37,105 nt of DNA from Thiohalocapsa halophila. Its GTDB lineage: Bacteria; Pseudomonadota; Gammaproteobacteria; Chromatiales; Chromatiaceae. The notes under the pieces were generated by a model, which did not search any database, had not been told where the DNA came from, and was given only the letters and a program-made list of their open reading frames with translations. Made by a program: the position numbers and the translations under genes. Shown in pieces: positions 8,228 through 16,165 of the stretch; the stretch's first letter is position 1, and each line of letters begins with the position of its first letter. The DNA lies in the NCBI RefSeq assembly GCF_016583825.1, contig NZ_NRRV01000055.1, positions 1 to 37,105 of the forward strand, in the 5' to 3' direction.

Positions 8228-8258
8228 ATTGTAAGCATCCCTCGGCACTGATTCCCAA
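8228..8258 (-). promoter_or_regulatory. Possible sigma70-type promoter of the Mrp-like operon
   Basis: Reading the minus strand, TTGGGA (8258-8253) and TACAAT (8233-8228) are separated by 19 bases, about 33 bases upstream of the mrpE GTG. The -10 match is good, the -35 match and spacing are weak. Position supports the call more than sequence does. Confidence 0.35.
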
Positions 8259-8667
8259 TCGCGAGTGCAATCCGGGCTTAGACCGAGCGCGGATCGCGGC
8301 GCTGCCGCCGGGGCGGCCGCGCCGCGGATGTGCCCTGCGCGGGCGCCCTTGCGCAAGCGCCGATCTCTAGCCCTTGCCCGTGCGGAGTCGAGTGCCCTGT
8401 CCTGCTCAGCGGCCTAAGCCACTGAGCATGAACGAGCTAGAAACTGCCCCGTTGGGAACAATCCGGGCTGCTGGGGGTTCTCGGCAAGCCAAGGCCAATG
8501 GATTCGGTCGCTGCCCCGGGGCCGCGCGTGATCGCCCCGCCCGCGAGCCCGATCCCACGGACGGCACGCGGGATCTGCCCGTGATCAGTCCGCGCGCGCA
8601 CGTCTCCAGGCACCGGCCAGCATGCTCGCCGGACGCCCTTCGGCTGCCTTTCGGCTCCCTTTTTGGC
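8259..8667. other. Intergenic region between tal-tkt and the Mrp operon, with a hairpin
   Basis: About 400 bases without a credible gene; the short open frames here have no ribosome site or recognisable product. Thirty-six bases past the tal-tkt stop lies an interrupted inverted repeat (8613-8632): CCGGC pairs with GCCGG around AGCATGCT, itself self-complementary. It could end tal-tkt transcription, but no T-run follows. Confidence 0.35.
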
Positions 8668-11600
8668 TCAGGCGGCGATGGCCAGCGCCTCCTTCTCGAT
8701 CTCGCGCTCCGATAGGCGGTGGCGCTCCAGCAGCTCCTGCGGGGTGCCGGAGTGCGGCTCGCCGGTGACGCCGAGGCCGAAGACCCGTGTGAGGCGGCCG
8801 ACCTGGGCCGCGACGGCGTCAGCCAGGCCGCCATCGCGATTGTGGTCCTCCACCACCAGGATGGCGGCGGTGGTCTCGGCGGCCTGCTTCAATGTCGGCA
8901 CGTCCAGGGGCTTGACACTGTAGGCGTCGATGACGCGGGCAGCGACACCCTGCTCGCGCAGGCGCTTGGCCGCGGCGAGCGCCGTGTGCACGGTGATACC
9001 GGCCGCCACCAGGGTCAGCTCATCGGCGTCCGAGGCCATCAGCGTCTTGCTGCCGCCGATGGGAAAGTCCTCATCCGCGTCGTAGAGCACCGGTGTCTTG
9101 CCGCGGGTGGTGCGCAGGTAGACGATGCCCTGGTGCGCCAGGCCCGCCTCGGTGAGCCGGGCGGCGCTGACGGCGTCGCTCGGGTAGAGCACCGTGGTGG
9201 CGTTGAGCGCCCGGAACATCGCGATGTCCTCGAGCCCCATCTGCGAGGCGCCGTCCTCGCCGATGGACACGCCGGCGTGACTGCCGCTGATGAGCATGTG
9301 CGGGGCGTGCGAATGGGCGGCCATACGGATGACATCGTGCGCCCGGGTCAGAAAGGCCGCGAAGGTAGCGACACAGGGGCGCTTGCCGCTGACGGCGAGG
9401 CCGAGGGCGGCGCCGAGCATGTTCTGCTCGGCGATCTGCGCCTCGAAGAACCGCGTCGGGAAGGCCTTGGCGAAGCCGTCGGTCTTGGTGGAGTTCTTCA
9501 CGTCGCCGTCGAGGGTCACCAGGTCGCTCAGACGCCCGCCGAGCTGCACCAGCGCGTCACCGAAGGCGGCGCGGGTGGCGACCTCCTCGCCCTTGGCCCA
9601 GTCGAGCTTCAGGGCCTCGCGGGCCGGCGGGCCGCCGCTCTGCGGGGCAGCCGGCTCCAGCCGCGCGGGCACGCGCCGCGGCTCTACCGGCCGCCGTAGG
9701 TCCGGGGCGTCGATCTCGGCCAGGGCGGTCACGAGCTCGTCCTGATCCAGCGCCTTGCCGTGCCAGCCATCGGCGCCCTCCAGGAAGGAGACCCCCTTGC
9801 CCTTCACCGTGCGAGCGATGATGGCCGTGGGTCCGCCCTCACGGGTGGCGGCAAGGGCCGCGAGGATGTCGGCGAAGTCGTGGCCGTCGATCTCAAGGGT
9901 TTTCCAGCCGAAGGCGCGGAAGCGCCCGGCGAGCACCGATGAATCATGGCCGTAGGGCGCCGGGCCGCTCTGCTCCAACGCGTTCATATCGACGATGGCG
10001 ACGACCCGCTCCAGGCCCTGGTCCGCCGCGAACTGGGCCGCCTCCCAGACCGAGCCCTCGGAGCATTCGCCGTCACCGAGGATGCAGAAGTGACGCGCCT
10101 CGATGCCGTCGAGCCGATCCGCCAGCGCCATGCCGTTGACGGCGGCGAGGCCCTGGCCGAGGGAGCCCGTCGCCACCGGTACCCAGGGATTCACCGGGGT
10201 CGGATGGCCTTCCAGGTCGCTATGGAGCCGGCGCAGATTCTGCGGGTCCTCGCCGATGGCGCCTGCCTCGTGCAGCCCGGCCCAGAGGATGGGCGCCGCA
10301 TGGCCTTTGGAGAGCAACAGGCGGTCCTGATCCCGCGCCGGATCATCGCCGGCCCAAGGTCGGCTCGGATCCCAGCGCATCTCGTGGAACAACAGGCCGG
10401 TCACCAGGTCTGCCGCCGACAGGCTGGAAGTCGCATGACCGGAGCCGGCTGCGGTGGTCATGCGCAGCACCTGCGCCCGCAGCTTGGCGGCGACGCCGGG
10501 GAGCGGACCGGCCTCGTCCACGGCGGCCAGCGACCGGGCGCGCTGCTCCAGGCCATCCAACAGCTGCTCGTAGGGCGCGTTGAACTTCTGCACGCCCTCG
10601 CCCACGAGTTGGTCGGCAATGGACTCCATGGACACGCCGAGCACTCGCTCAAGCTGCTGGGTAATGGCCGTGGCCTCCGGCGCCGTCGCCGACAGGGTGG
10701 CGGCAACCCGACCGTGGTCGTCGAAGGCATCGGCCGTCGCCTCCGGCATGGTGGAGACGGTATAGGGACCGATGAGGGGCTCGATGTAGTGGGTGTCCGG
10801 CAGGCTCGGGTCCTTGGTGCCGGTGCTGGCCCAGAGCAGGCGCTGCGGCTGGGCGCCGTGCTCGGCGAGGTGCTGCCAGCGCTCGCTCGCCAGCAGCTCG
10901 CGCAGACGGACATAAGCGAGCCGGGCGGCGGCGACGGCGCTCTGGCCGAGCAGGGCCTGGGCCTCGCCACGGAGCTGTGGGTCCACTTCCGGATGACTGC
11001 GGCGGCGCAGCCGGGCATCCACGGCGGTGTCGATGCGGCTCAGGAAGAAGCTGGCCACGGAGCCGATGGTATGCAGATCACGGCCTTCGCGCAGGCGCTG
11101 CTCCAGGGCCCGGATGTAGGCCTGGACGGTCTCCTCGTAGGCGGCCTGGCCGAAGAGCAGTGTGATATTGACGTTGATGCCCTCGACGAGCAGCTGCTCG
11201 ATGGCCGGGATGCCCTGGGGTGTGCCGGGCACCTTGATTATCAGATTCGGTCGGCCGACGGCATGCCAGAGCCGGCGCGCCTCCAGCACCGTCGCGTTGG
11301 TGTCATGGGCCAAGTGGGGCGACACCTCCAGGCTCACACAGCCGTCGACGCCGGCGCCATCGGTCATAGCCTGCTCCCAGCGCGGCAGCAATAGATCACA
11401 GGCATCGCGCACGTCGTCCACCGCCAGGCGCTCGTAGATGGCGCGGACATCGATTTCGGCGTCGCCGGGTGACGTCGTCTCCTGGGCGACGCGGATGCGC
11501 GGGTCGTAGGCGGCGCGATCCTCGGGGGACGCGCCGAGCATGGCCTTGGCGAAGATGGCCGGGTTGGAGGTGACCCCCGACAGACCCTGGTCGCGGATGC

Positions 11601-11700
11601 GCCGCTCCAGACTGCCGTCGTCGAGCATGCGGCGGGAGAGACTGTCCAGCCAGAAGCACTGACCGTGGTTGTGGAGTCGGGAGAGTGGGCTGGTGGTCAT
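8668..11700 (-). CDS. Transaldolase-transketolase fusion protein
   Basis: A 1010-residue fusion of two pentose-phosphate enzymes. The transaldolase half (about 1-385) shows QGLSGVTSNPAIF, NLIIKVPGT with Schiff-base lysine K156, and STGTKDPSL near 292-300. After a short helical linker the transketolase half (about 400-1010) has GHATSSLSAADL (H421), SKGHAAP (H467), the thiamine-diphosphate motif GDGECSEG (542-549) ending at D571-N573, the catalytic glutamate in AEQNMLG (E758) and GVSIGEDGASQMGLED. The last block resembles the short, animal-like transketolase clade rather than E. coli TktA. ATG 11700 has AGGAGG upstream; about 140 extra codons in the longer frame are unsupported. One chain would interconvert sugar phosphates such as sedoheptulose-7-P, fructose-6-P and xylulose-5-P, either in the oxidative-pathway shunt or in carbon fixation. 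Confidence 0.93.
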   Translation of the reverse strand: MTTSPLSRLHNHGQCFWLDSLSRRMLDDGSLERRIRDQGLSGVTSNPAIFAKAMLGASPEDRAAYDPRIRVAQETTSPGDAEIDVRAIYERLAVDDVRDACDLLLPRWEQAMTDGAGVDGCVSLEVSPHLAHDTNATVLEARRLWHAVGRPNLIIKVPGTPQGIPAIEQLLVEGINVNITLLFGQAAYEETVQAYIRALEQRLREGRDLHTIGSVASFFLSRIDTAVDARLRRRSHPEVDPQLRGEAQALLGQSAVAAARLAYVRLRELLASERWQHLAEHGAQPQRLLWASTGTKDPSLPDTHYIEPLIGPYTVSTMPEATADAFDDHGRVAATLSATAPEATAITQQLERVLGVSMESIADQLVGEGVQKFNAPYEQLLDGLEQRARSLAAVDEAGPLPGVAAKLRAQVLRMTTAAGSGHATSSLSAADLVTGLLFHEMRWDPSRPWAGDDPARDQDRLLLSKGHAAPILWAGLHEAGAIGEDPQNLRRLHSDLEGHPTPVNPWVPVATGSLGQGLAAVNGMALADRLDGIEARHFCILGDGECSEGSVWEAAQFAADQGLERVVAIVDMNALEQSGPAPYGHDSSVLAGRFRAFGWKTLEIDGHDFADILAALAATREGGPTAIIARTVKGKGVSFLEGADGWHGKALDQDELVTALAEIDAPDLRRPVEPRRVPARLEPAAPQSGGPPAREALKLDWAKGEEVATRAAFGDALVQLGGRLSDLVTLDGDVKNSTKTDGFAKAFPTRFFEAQIAEQNMLGAALGLAVSGKRPCVATFAAFLTRAHDVIRMAAHSHAPHMLISGSHAGVSIGEDGASQMGLEDIAMFRALNATTVLYPSDAVSAARLTEAGLAHQGIVYLRTTRGKTPVLYDADEDFPIGGSKTLMASDADELTLVAAGITVHTALAAAKRLREQGVAARVIDAYSVKPLDVPTLKQAAETTAAILVVEDHNRDGGLADAVAAQVGRLTRVFGLGVTGEPHSGTPQELLERHRLSEREIEKEALAIAA

Positions 11701-12173
11701 TGCGAACCTCCTGGGGCCGAGCGCCTGCGGCGGCCCGGTGTGTGTTGCCCTGTTCCCGCGCCGCCGCCGATAAGGTACCGGCGGGCCACCGCGGGTGGCG
11801 GTTGAATCCCCTTCATCGATAGCAAGCAGCGGACCAGCCGCTGCGCATGACCCGGCTGTGCCGTCCCGCGCCGACGCCGGCCTGGACACCGTCTCCCCCG
11901 AGCCGGCGGGGCTGGACCATTGGCGCCGCCGCTGCGGTGCCAATGCCCCAGCACGCGGGGCAAATGCCCTGCGCCGGCGGCTCGCGACGGGACCTGTTTG
12001 GGCTCCCCCCGGCGCTCGAGCGGCAGGCGACCAGCCCATGGCCTCGGCACCAGGCTTGCAGCGAGCGTGGTGGTGCCTGTTCGCCGCGACCGTCGGCGCC
12101 GACCACCGGCGGCGGCCCACGAGCCCGCCCGCGAGCCCACAAAGAGTCCGCTAGAAAGCCCAAGGAGCACGCC
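11701..12173. other. Divergent intergenic region
   Basis: About 470 bases between divergently transcribed genes. It holds the AGGAGG site of tal-tkt, the AAGGAG site of the DUF3096 gene (12162-12167) and a perfect hairpin GCAGCGG-ACCAG-CCGCTGC (11826-11844). Promoters for both directions must lie here, but I see no convincing -35/-10 pair. The open frames crossing it have no family features. Confidence 0.4.
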
Positions 12174-12308
12174 ATGGTCCAGTTTTCCATCCAGCCCGTC
12201 ATCGCACTCATCGCCGGGATCCTGATCCTGGTGCGCCCGTCGTTGCTGAACTATGTCGTCGCGATCTACCTCATCGTCATCGGTGTGCTCGGCTTGGTGC
12301 ACTTCTGA
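12174..12308 (+). CDS. DUF3096 tiny membrane protein
   Basis: A 44-residue, almost entirely hydrophobic protein with two membrane helices (about 7-22 and 26-42) separated by RPSLLNY, matching the short DUF3096 family (pattern: IQPVIALIAGILILVRP, then IYLIVIGVLGL). AAGGAG lies 6 bases before the ATG, which fixes the start well inside a longer unrelated open frame. Function is unknown; members are often found near stress or envelope genes. It is probably transcribed separately from tal-tkt, in the same direction as the following secreted protein. Confidence 0.82.
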   Translation: MVQFSIQPVIALIAGILILVRPSLLNYVVAIYLIVIGVLGLVHF

Positions 12309-12405
12309 GCAATACGCCGCCGAGGGGCGTGCTACCCGAGCGTCGCGGTCTGCGGGCTGGCGGGTCGGCATCGGCCTTGCACTCCCAAGCGGTTGACGAT
12401 CCCCC

Positions 12406-12424
12406 GCCGGCGTCCAGCGCCGGC
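12406..12424 (+). terminator. Hairpin between the DUF3096 gene and the next gene
   Basis: A perfect 7-base stem GCCGGCG/CGCCGGC with loop TCCAG, about 100 bases after the DUF3096 stop and 55 bases before the next ATG. No T-run follows, so it may be a terminator, an attenuator or simply a GC-rich leader structure. Confidence 0.35.
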
Positions 12425-12479
12425 AGCCGGGGAGCCCAGTCTTTGCAGCTCATCCACACCATAAGCGGGAGAAGCCTTC

Positions 12480-13808
12480 ATGCGACACCCAGTCTCCAGC
12501 ACCCTCGCCCTGCTGCTCGCAGCCGGTCTCGCCGCGCTGCCCGCCAGCGCAGCGCAGGCCCAGGCGCAGCAAAGCGCCGCGGCCGACAGGCCGACGCAGG
12601 CCAGCGGCGGCAGCGGCAAGGCCGAACCGCAGTCGACGGCGGACGCCGGTGACTCCTCGGCATCGGCCGCCGGCAAGACCCAACCCAGCGGATCCCAGGG
12701 CGGCGGCTCCGGACAGAGCAAGGCTGAGCAAGGCGGCTCGGGCGACGGCATGGATACCGCTGGCGGGGCCTCCGGCGACAGCGCGTCGGAGCAAAAGGCC
12801 GTCGACAAGGCAGCCGCGGGCGCCGACCAACGCCACAGCTTCAGCGGCCTGGTGCTGGGCGTGCAGCCCGTACGCATCAATGCCGACGGCGACGCTCATC
12901 TCCTCGGTCGCGTGCTGCTGGATGACGGGCGCATGGCGCTGGTCAACTTCGGCAACCTCAAGGACCTGATGAAGGACCAGCGCAGCGCCGGCACCAGCGG
13001 CGGCCAGAGCAATCGCGGACCCGTCCGAAGCGGGCAGCGCATCGCCGGCACCGGCACCCTGGATCAGCAGCGCGGCGAGCCGATGCTCGTGGTCGAGCAA
13101 TGGCGGTTGATCGGCCATCCCGCCAGCGCCGGGCGCCCGCCGATGTACATGCACCCGCAGGTCCCAGGCCGCCAAGGCATGGCCATGAGCCAGGGCCGGG
13201 CGAATCGCCCCGGCCCCATGCAGCATCCGAGCTGGGCCGGGCAGCCCGGCCAACAGGCCGGGATGAGCACCGGCGCTGGACAGATGCAGCGCCGTCCCGG
13301 CATGGCCAACGCGCCGAGTGTCTCTGGCCGTGGCGCCGGTGACCGGTCCATGACCACCGACATGGACCTGATGCTGACCGGCACCGTGCTCGGCGTCGGC
13401 ACCGACGACGCCGGCGACGCGCAGGCGCAGGAGGCGGCCGAAGGGCAGAGCCAGCAGACGGCGCAGGCGCAGAAGGCGCCGCGACGCATCCGCGTCTCCG
13501 GCCCCCAAGGCATGGAGGTCGTCGCCGATCTCGGCAGCTCCAAGGTCGCCCGCGAGCTGAGCCTGGCCCAAGGCGACCAGGTGGTGCTCTACGGCGAGGC
13601 CGGCATGGAGCAGGGTCAGCGCGTGCTCATGACGCATTACGTGGCCAAGCTGGTCGCCCTGCCGCGCCGGGGTGACGCCGGCAAGCAAGGTCCGGCGAGT
13701 GGCAAGCAAGCGACGCAGACCGGCACCGACGGGCGGTCGACGACGACGGCCGGCGTTTGGCCCGAACGCGGCACACCGCGCTCCGTGATCACCAACGACG
13801 AGTCCTGA
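12480..13808 (+). CDS. Exported low-complexity protein with two similar beta-rich repeats
   Basis: A 442-residue protein of no family I recognise. It has a clear signal peptide (residues 1-26, cleavage near ASAAQA), a disordered Ser/Gly/Gln/Ala-rich stretch (27-118), a first folded unit (about 120-212: FSGLVLGVQPV, GRVLLDDGRMALVNFGNL, SGQRIAGTGTL, LVVEQWRLIG), a Pro/Met/Gln/Gly-rich linker (213-297), and a second unit (about 298-396: LTGTVLGVGT, RRIRVSGPQGMEVVADLG, GDQVVLYGEAG, HYVAKLVALP). The two units share the order G-x-VLGV / strand / VxxxLG or NFG / GDxV or GQRI / final strand, as in OB-like small barrels; that fold is my inference. GGGAGA precedes the ATG. It lies upstream of the encapsulin pair, but co-transcription is unproven. 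Confidence 0.78.
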   Translation: MRHPVSSTLALLLAAGLAALPASAAQAQAQQSAAADRPTQASGGSGKAEPQSTADAGDSSASAAGKTQPSGSQGGGSGQSKAEQGGSGDGMDTAGGASGDSASEQKAVDKAAAGADQRHSFSGLVLGVQPVRINADGDAHLLGRVLLDDGRMALVNFGNLKDLMKDQRSAGTSGGQSNRGPVRSGQRIAGTGTLDQQRGEPMLVVEQWRLIGHPASAGRPPMYMHPQVPGRQGMAMSQGRANRPGPMQHPSWAGQPGQQAGMSTGAGQMQRRPGMANAPSVSGRGAGDRSMTTDMDLMLTGTVLGVGTDDAGDAQAQEAAEGQSQQTAQAQKAPRRIRVSGPQGMEVVADLGSSKVARELSLAQGDQVVLYGEAGMEQGQRVLMTHYVAKLVALPRRGDAGKQGPASGKQATQTGTDGRSTTTAGVWPERGTPRSVITNDES

Positions 13809-13840
13809 GACTGGCGACAAGCACAAGCCCGGCCCCGGTT

Positions 13841-13862
13841 GGGCCTCAGCCGGGCCTCAGCC
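13841..13862 (+). repeat. Tandem 11-base repeat upstream of encFtn
   Basis: GGGCCTCAGCC occurs twice with no gap, about 60 bases upstream of the encapsulated-ferritin ATG. It could be a regulator binding site or a slippage product. No Fur-box-like sequence is evident beside it. Confidence 0.4.
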
Positions 13863-13919
13863 GCAGCGGAAGCTTCCCCGGCGTCCGACCTTTCACCAAC
13901 AACAGGAGCATGCACCCCC

Positions 13920-14312
13920 ATGGCTGACTCATCCAACGCCCTGCACGAGAGCCGCAGCGATCTGAGCGCTCACACCGTCAACATGCACCGCGCCCTGGTT
14001 TCCCTGCAAGAGGAGCTGGAGGCGGTGGACTGGTACCGCCAGCGCGCCGACGCCTGCGGCGACGAGAACCTGCGCGCCGTGCTGCTGCACAACATGCGCG
14101 AGGAGATCGAGCACGCCGCCATGGTGCTGGAGTGGCTGCGGCGCAACGACGACAGCTTCGACGAGCATCTGCGCACCTACCTCTTCACCCAGGTCCCCAT
14201 CACCGAGGCCGAAGAGGCCGCCACCGGCGAGGACGCCGGCGAAGCGACCGACGCCGGGCCGCGTGCACCGGCGCCGCCGGGCCTGACCTTGGGCAGCCTC
14301 AAAGGCGGCTGA
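13920..14312 (+). CDS. encFtn: Encapsulated ferritin (EncFtn) cargo protein
   Basis: A 130-residue, mostly helical protein of the EncFtn family, the ferroxidase cargo of encapsulin nanocompartments. Helix 1 carries LQEELEAVDWYRQRADAC and helix 2 HNMREEIEHAAMVLEWLRRND. The ferroxidase-centre residues known from Rhodospirillum rubrum EncFtn fall at the same numbers: E32, E62 and H65, with W38 and Y39; the acidic entry residues E31 and E34 are also present. After a flexible Ala/Pro/Gly linker the protein ends in LTLGSLKGG, a typical encapsulin targeting peptide. EncFtn forms decamers, oxidises Fe(II) and passes it to the shell lumen. The ATG is at 13920, with AGGAG 11 bases upstream. The shell gene follows 87 bases downstream. 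Confidence 0.95.
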   Translation: MADSSNALHESRSDLSAHTVNMHRALVSLQEELEAVDWYRQRADACGDENLRAVLLHNMREEIEHAAMVLEWLRRNDDSFDEHLRTYLFTQVPITEAEEAATGEDAGEATDAGPRAPAPPGLTLGSLKGG

Positions 14313-14335
14313 CGCGACGCACACCCAGCATTCTT

Positions 14336-14376
14336 CCGGGCAGACGCCCGGCGGGAGGCCGGTACCAGCCCGGCCT
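14336..14376 (+). promoter_or_regulatory. Two hairpins between cargo and shell genes
   Basis: The 87-base gap holds two perfect stem-loops: CCGGGC-AGAC-GCCCGG (14336-14351) and AGGCCGG-TACCAGC-CCGGCCT (14356-14376). The GGAGGT site of the shell gene lies about 15 bases further on. Neither is followed by a T-run. They could stabilise mRNA ends or set the ratio of cargo to shell; this role is inferred. Confidence 0.45.
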
Positions 14377-14399
14377 GCCGCAACGACCGGAGGTCATTC

Positions 14400-15218
14400 A
14401 TGAGCGATTTGAACCGCAGCGCCGCCGGCCTCGACGCCGGCATCTGGCAGCGCATCGACGCCGCCGCCCTGGACGCCGCCGCCGAGCGCCTCACCGCCCG
14501 GCGCTTCCTGGACGTGGACGGGCCTTACGGCCTCGGACTCACGAGCCTGGAGACCGGCCCCGAAGAGCGCATCAGCGAGGACACTGAAGCCGGCGACGAC
14601 CTCGCCGTTACCGTCGGCAGCCGGGCGCTGCCGGTGCCCATGGTGCAGCAGCCCTGCGCGCTGAGCGTGCGGCGGGTGGAAGGCCACCAACAGTTGTCCC
14701 TGCCGCTGGACTTGCGCCCGGTGGAGGACGCCGCCGAGGCCGTCGCCCGCCGCGAGGAGCACATGATCTATCACGGCGTGCCCCAGCTCGGTCTCGCCGG
14801 CCTCGCCACCGCCGGCGGGCGCGCCCAGATGCCCTGCGGCGACTGGTCGGACCTGTCACAGGCGCTGTCCGACGTTCTGGGAGCCGTGAACAGGCTCGAC
14901 GCCAACGGCTTCGGCGGACCCTATGCGCTGGCGCTGGCGCCGGAGCGCTACAACGCCCTGTTCCGGCGCTTCGAGGGCAGCGATATGCTGCAAGTGGATC
15001 ACCTACGCCGCCTGTGCGAGGCGGGGCTGTACAAAGCGCCAGTGGCCGGCGGTGTACTGGTGGACCCCCGTGCCGGCAGCCTCATCATTGGCCAGGATCT
15101 GCGCGTTGGCTTCTCGGCCACAGACGGCGTGCACCTCAAGCTCTTCGTCTCCGAGAGCCTGGTGCTCCTACTGGACGACCCCGAGGCCATTTGCACTCTG
15201 GAGCCGCAGAGCCGCTGA
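14400..15218 (+). CDS. enc: Encapsulin nanocompartment shell protein (linocin M18 / HK97-fold)
   Basis: A 272-residue family 1 encapsulin of usual length. The N-terminal segment and RRFLDVDGPYGLGLTSLETG match the conserved start (RKFVDVEGPYG in Thermotoga); HGVPQLGLAGL in the P-domain helix region, GGPYALALAPERYNALFRR, and the C-terminal LIIGQDLRVGFSATDGVHLKLFVSESLVLLLDDPEA are all diagnostic. Shell proteins self-assemble into icosahedral compartments that load cargo through targeting peptides, here LTLGSLKGG of the upstream EncFtn. GGAGGT lies 5 bases before the ATG. Older annotations call this family bacteriocin or protease; the adjacent ferritin cargo argues for iron storage. Confidence 0.95.
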   Translation: MSDLNRSAAGLDAGIWQRIDAAALDAAAERLTARRFLDVDGPYGLGLTSLETGPEERISEDTEAGDDLAVTVGSRALPVPMVQQPCALSVRRVEGHQQLSLPLDLRPVEDAAEAVARREEHMIYHGVPQLGLAGLATAGGRAQMPCGDWSDLSQALSDVLGAVNRLDANGFGGPYALALAPERYNALFRRFEGSDMLQVDHLRRLCEAGLYKAPVAGGVLVDPRAGSLIIGQDLRVGFSATDGVHLKLFVSESLVLLLDDPEAICTLEPQSR

Positions 15219-15495
15219 CGGGAACAGCACGGACCGGGGCCCGGGTGCTCGTCGCCCGGCCCAGCTCCATCCCCTCTCCCTCTCCCGAGCTCAAGCGACG
15301 ACAAATCCAATACGGGGACAGTGACCAAAATTGTTGCGCGAGGCGGCGTAAAACGGGAACAGACCTCATGGGGTGACCATACCCTGAGCGCCCAATAATC
15401 CAGCGACAGGCAGCGGGACTTCGATCAATAGGCACCGCGGCGCTCAGCAGCGATTGAGGGTTCAGTATACCGTCACCATAATAACTGCGGCGCTC
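15219..15495. other. Convergent intergenic region with a GGGGACAGT-type extragenic motif
   Basis: This stretch holds no gene. CGGGGACAGTGACC (about 15314-15327) and TTCAGTATACCGTCACC (about 15461-15477, roughly complementary in layout) resemble CGGGGACAGTATACTG at 24259-24274. Such short blocks often border remnants of REP-associated transposase units, but no transposase is left here. Confidence 0.35.
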
Positions 15496-16113
15496 TCAGT
15501 GGTCCTCTGCCCCGGCGGCGACTTCGTCCAAGCCGCGGCCGGTGCTGACCGACTCGGGCTCGCTGCTGGTGGGCTTGCGGCGGGCATCGGCGCCCGCGTC
15601 GCGCATCTTGATCAGCAGCCACTTGGACTGCTCCTCGTTGCCGCCTTCGATGCGCTTCAGGGCATAGCCGCCGGTGAGCTTCTCGCCATGCAGATAGACC
15701 TCCACCAAGCCTGCATCGAGGCTCTCGGCGACGGTCTGCGGCGTCTCCTTGTTGGCCCTTAGATTGTCGTAACGCCCACAGTCCCAGACCAGCACCGTGC
15801 CGGCGCCATACTCGCCCTCGGGGATCACGCCCTCGAAGTCGGCATAGTCCAGCGGGTGGTCCTCGGTCATGATGGCGAAGCGTTTCTCCGAAGGGTCCGT
15901 GGATGGGCCCTTGGGCACCGCCCACGACTTGAGCACCCCGTCTGTCTCCAGGCGGAAGTCGTAATGCAGCGTGGAGGCGTCGTGCTTTTGAATGACGAAG
16001 CGCCCGCCGTCCTCGCCGCTGGATGCAGCCGCGTCGCCGGCGGGCTCGCCGCTCTTGCCGGTGTCGCGCTTGCTGCGATAGTCGGCGAGCTTGTCGTCGT
16101 CTTGCTTGCCCAT
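15496..16113 (-). CDS. Stand-alone LigD-type 3'-phosphoesterase
   Basis: A 205-residue protein consisting of the LigD_N phosphoesterase domain without ligase or polymerase. The N-terminal LADYRSKRD and GEPAG match the conserved start of the domain. Metal and phosphate ligands known from Pseudomonas LigD align: H44 and H50 in KHDASTLHYDFRLE, D52, R54, H86 in TEDHPLDYADFEG and Y90, followed by GVIPEGEYGAGTV. The domain removes 3'-phosphate or a 3'-ribonucleotide from damaged DNA ends, usually in Ku/LigD end joining. No ku or ligase gene is in the window. The C-terminal 30 residues are charged and disordered. GAGAGC precedes the ATG. Confidence 0.9.
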   Translation of the reverse strand: MGKQDDDKLADYRSKRDTGKSGEPAGDAAASSGEDGGRFVIQKHDASTLHYDFRLETDGVLKSWAVPKGPSTDPSEKRFAIMTEDHPLDYADFEGVIPEGEYGAGTVLVWDCGRYDNLRANKETPQTVAESLDAGLVEVYLHGEKLTGGYALKRIEGGNEEQSKWLLIKMRDAGADARRKPTSSEPESVSTGRGLDEVAAGAEDH

Positions 16114-16165
16114 GGGTGCTCTCCTGGTTGTTCGCGACCGCGTCTGCGCCTGCCCGCATCGCCAC

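Noticed and set aside
9946..11394. 482-codon plus-strand frame opposite tal-tkt
   Set aside because: No family motifs; the minus strand carries unmistakable catalytic motifs over the same bases.
14400..15218. Linocin M18 bacteriocin or protease reading of the shell gene
   Set aside because: The family name is historical; HK97-type motifs and the adjacent EncFtn with targeting peptide indicate an encapsulin shell.
15300..15495. tRNA, small RNA or intact mobile element in the encapsulin-phosphoesterase gap
   Set aside because: No cloverleaf arms, no transposase frame and no paired terminal repeats could be found.
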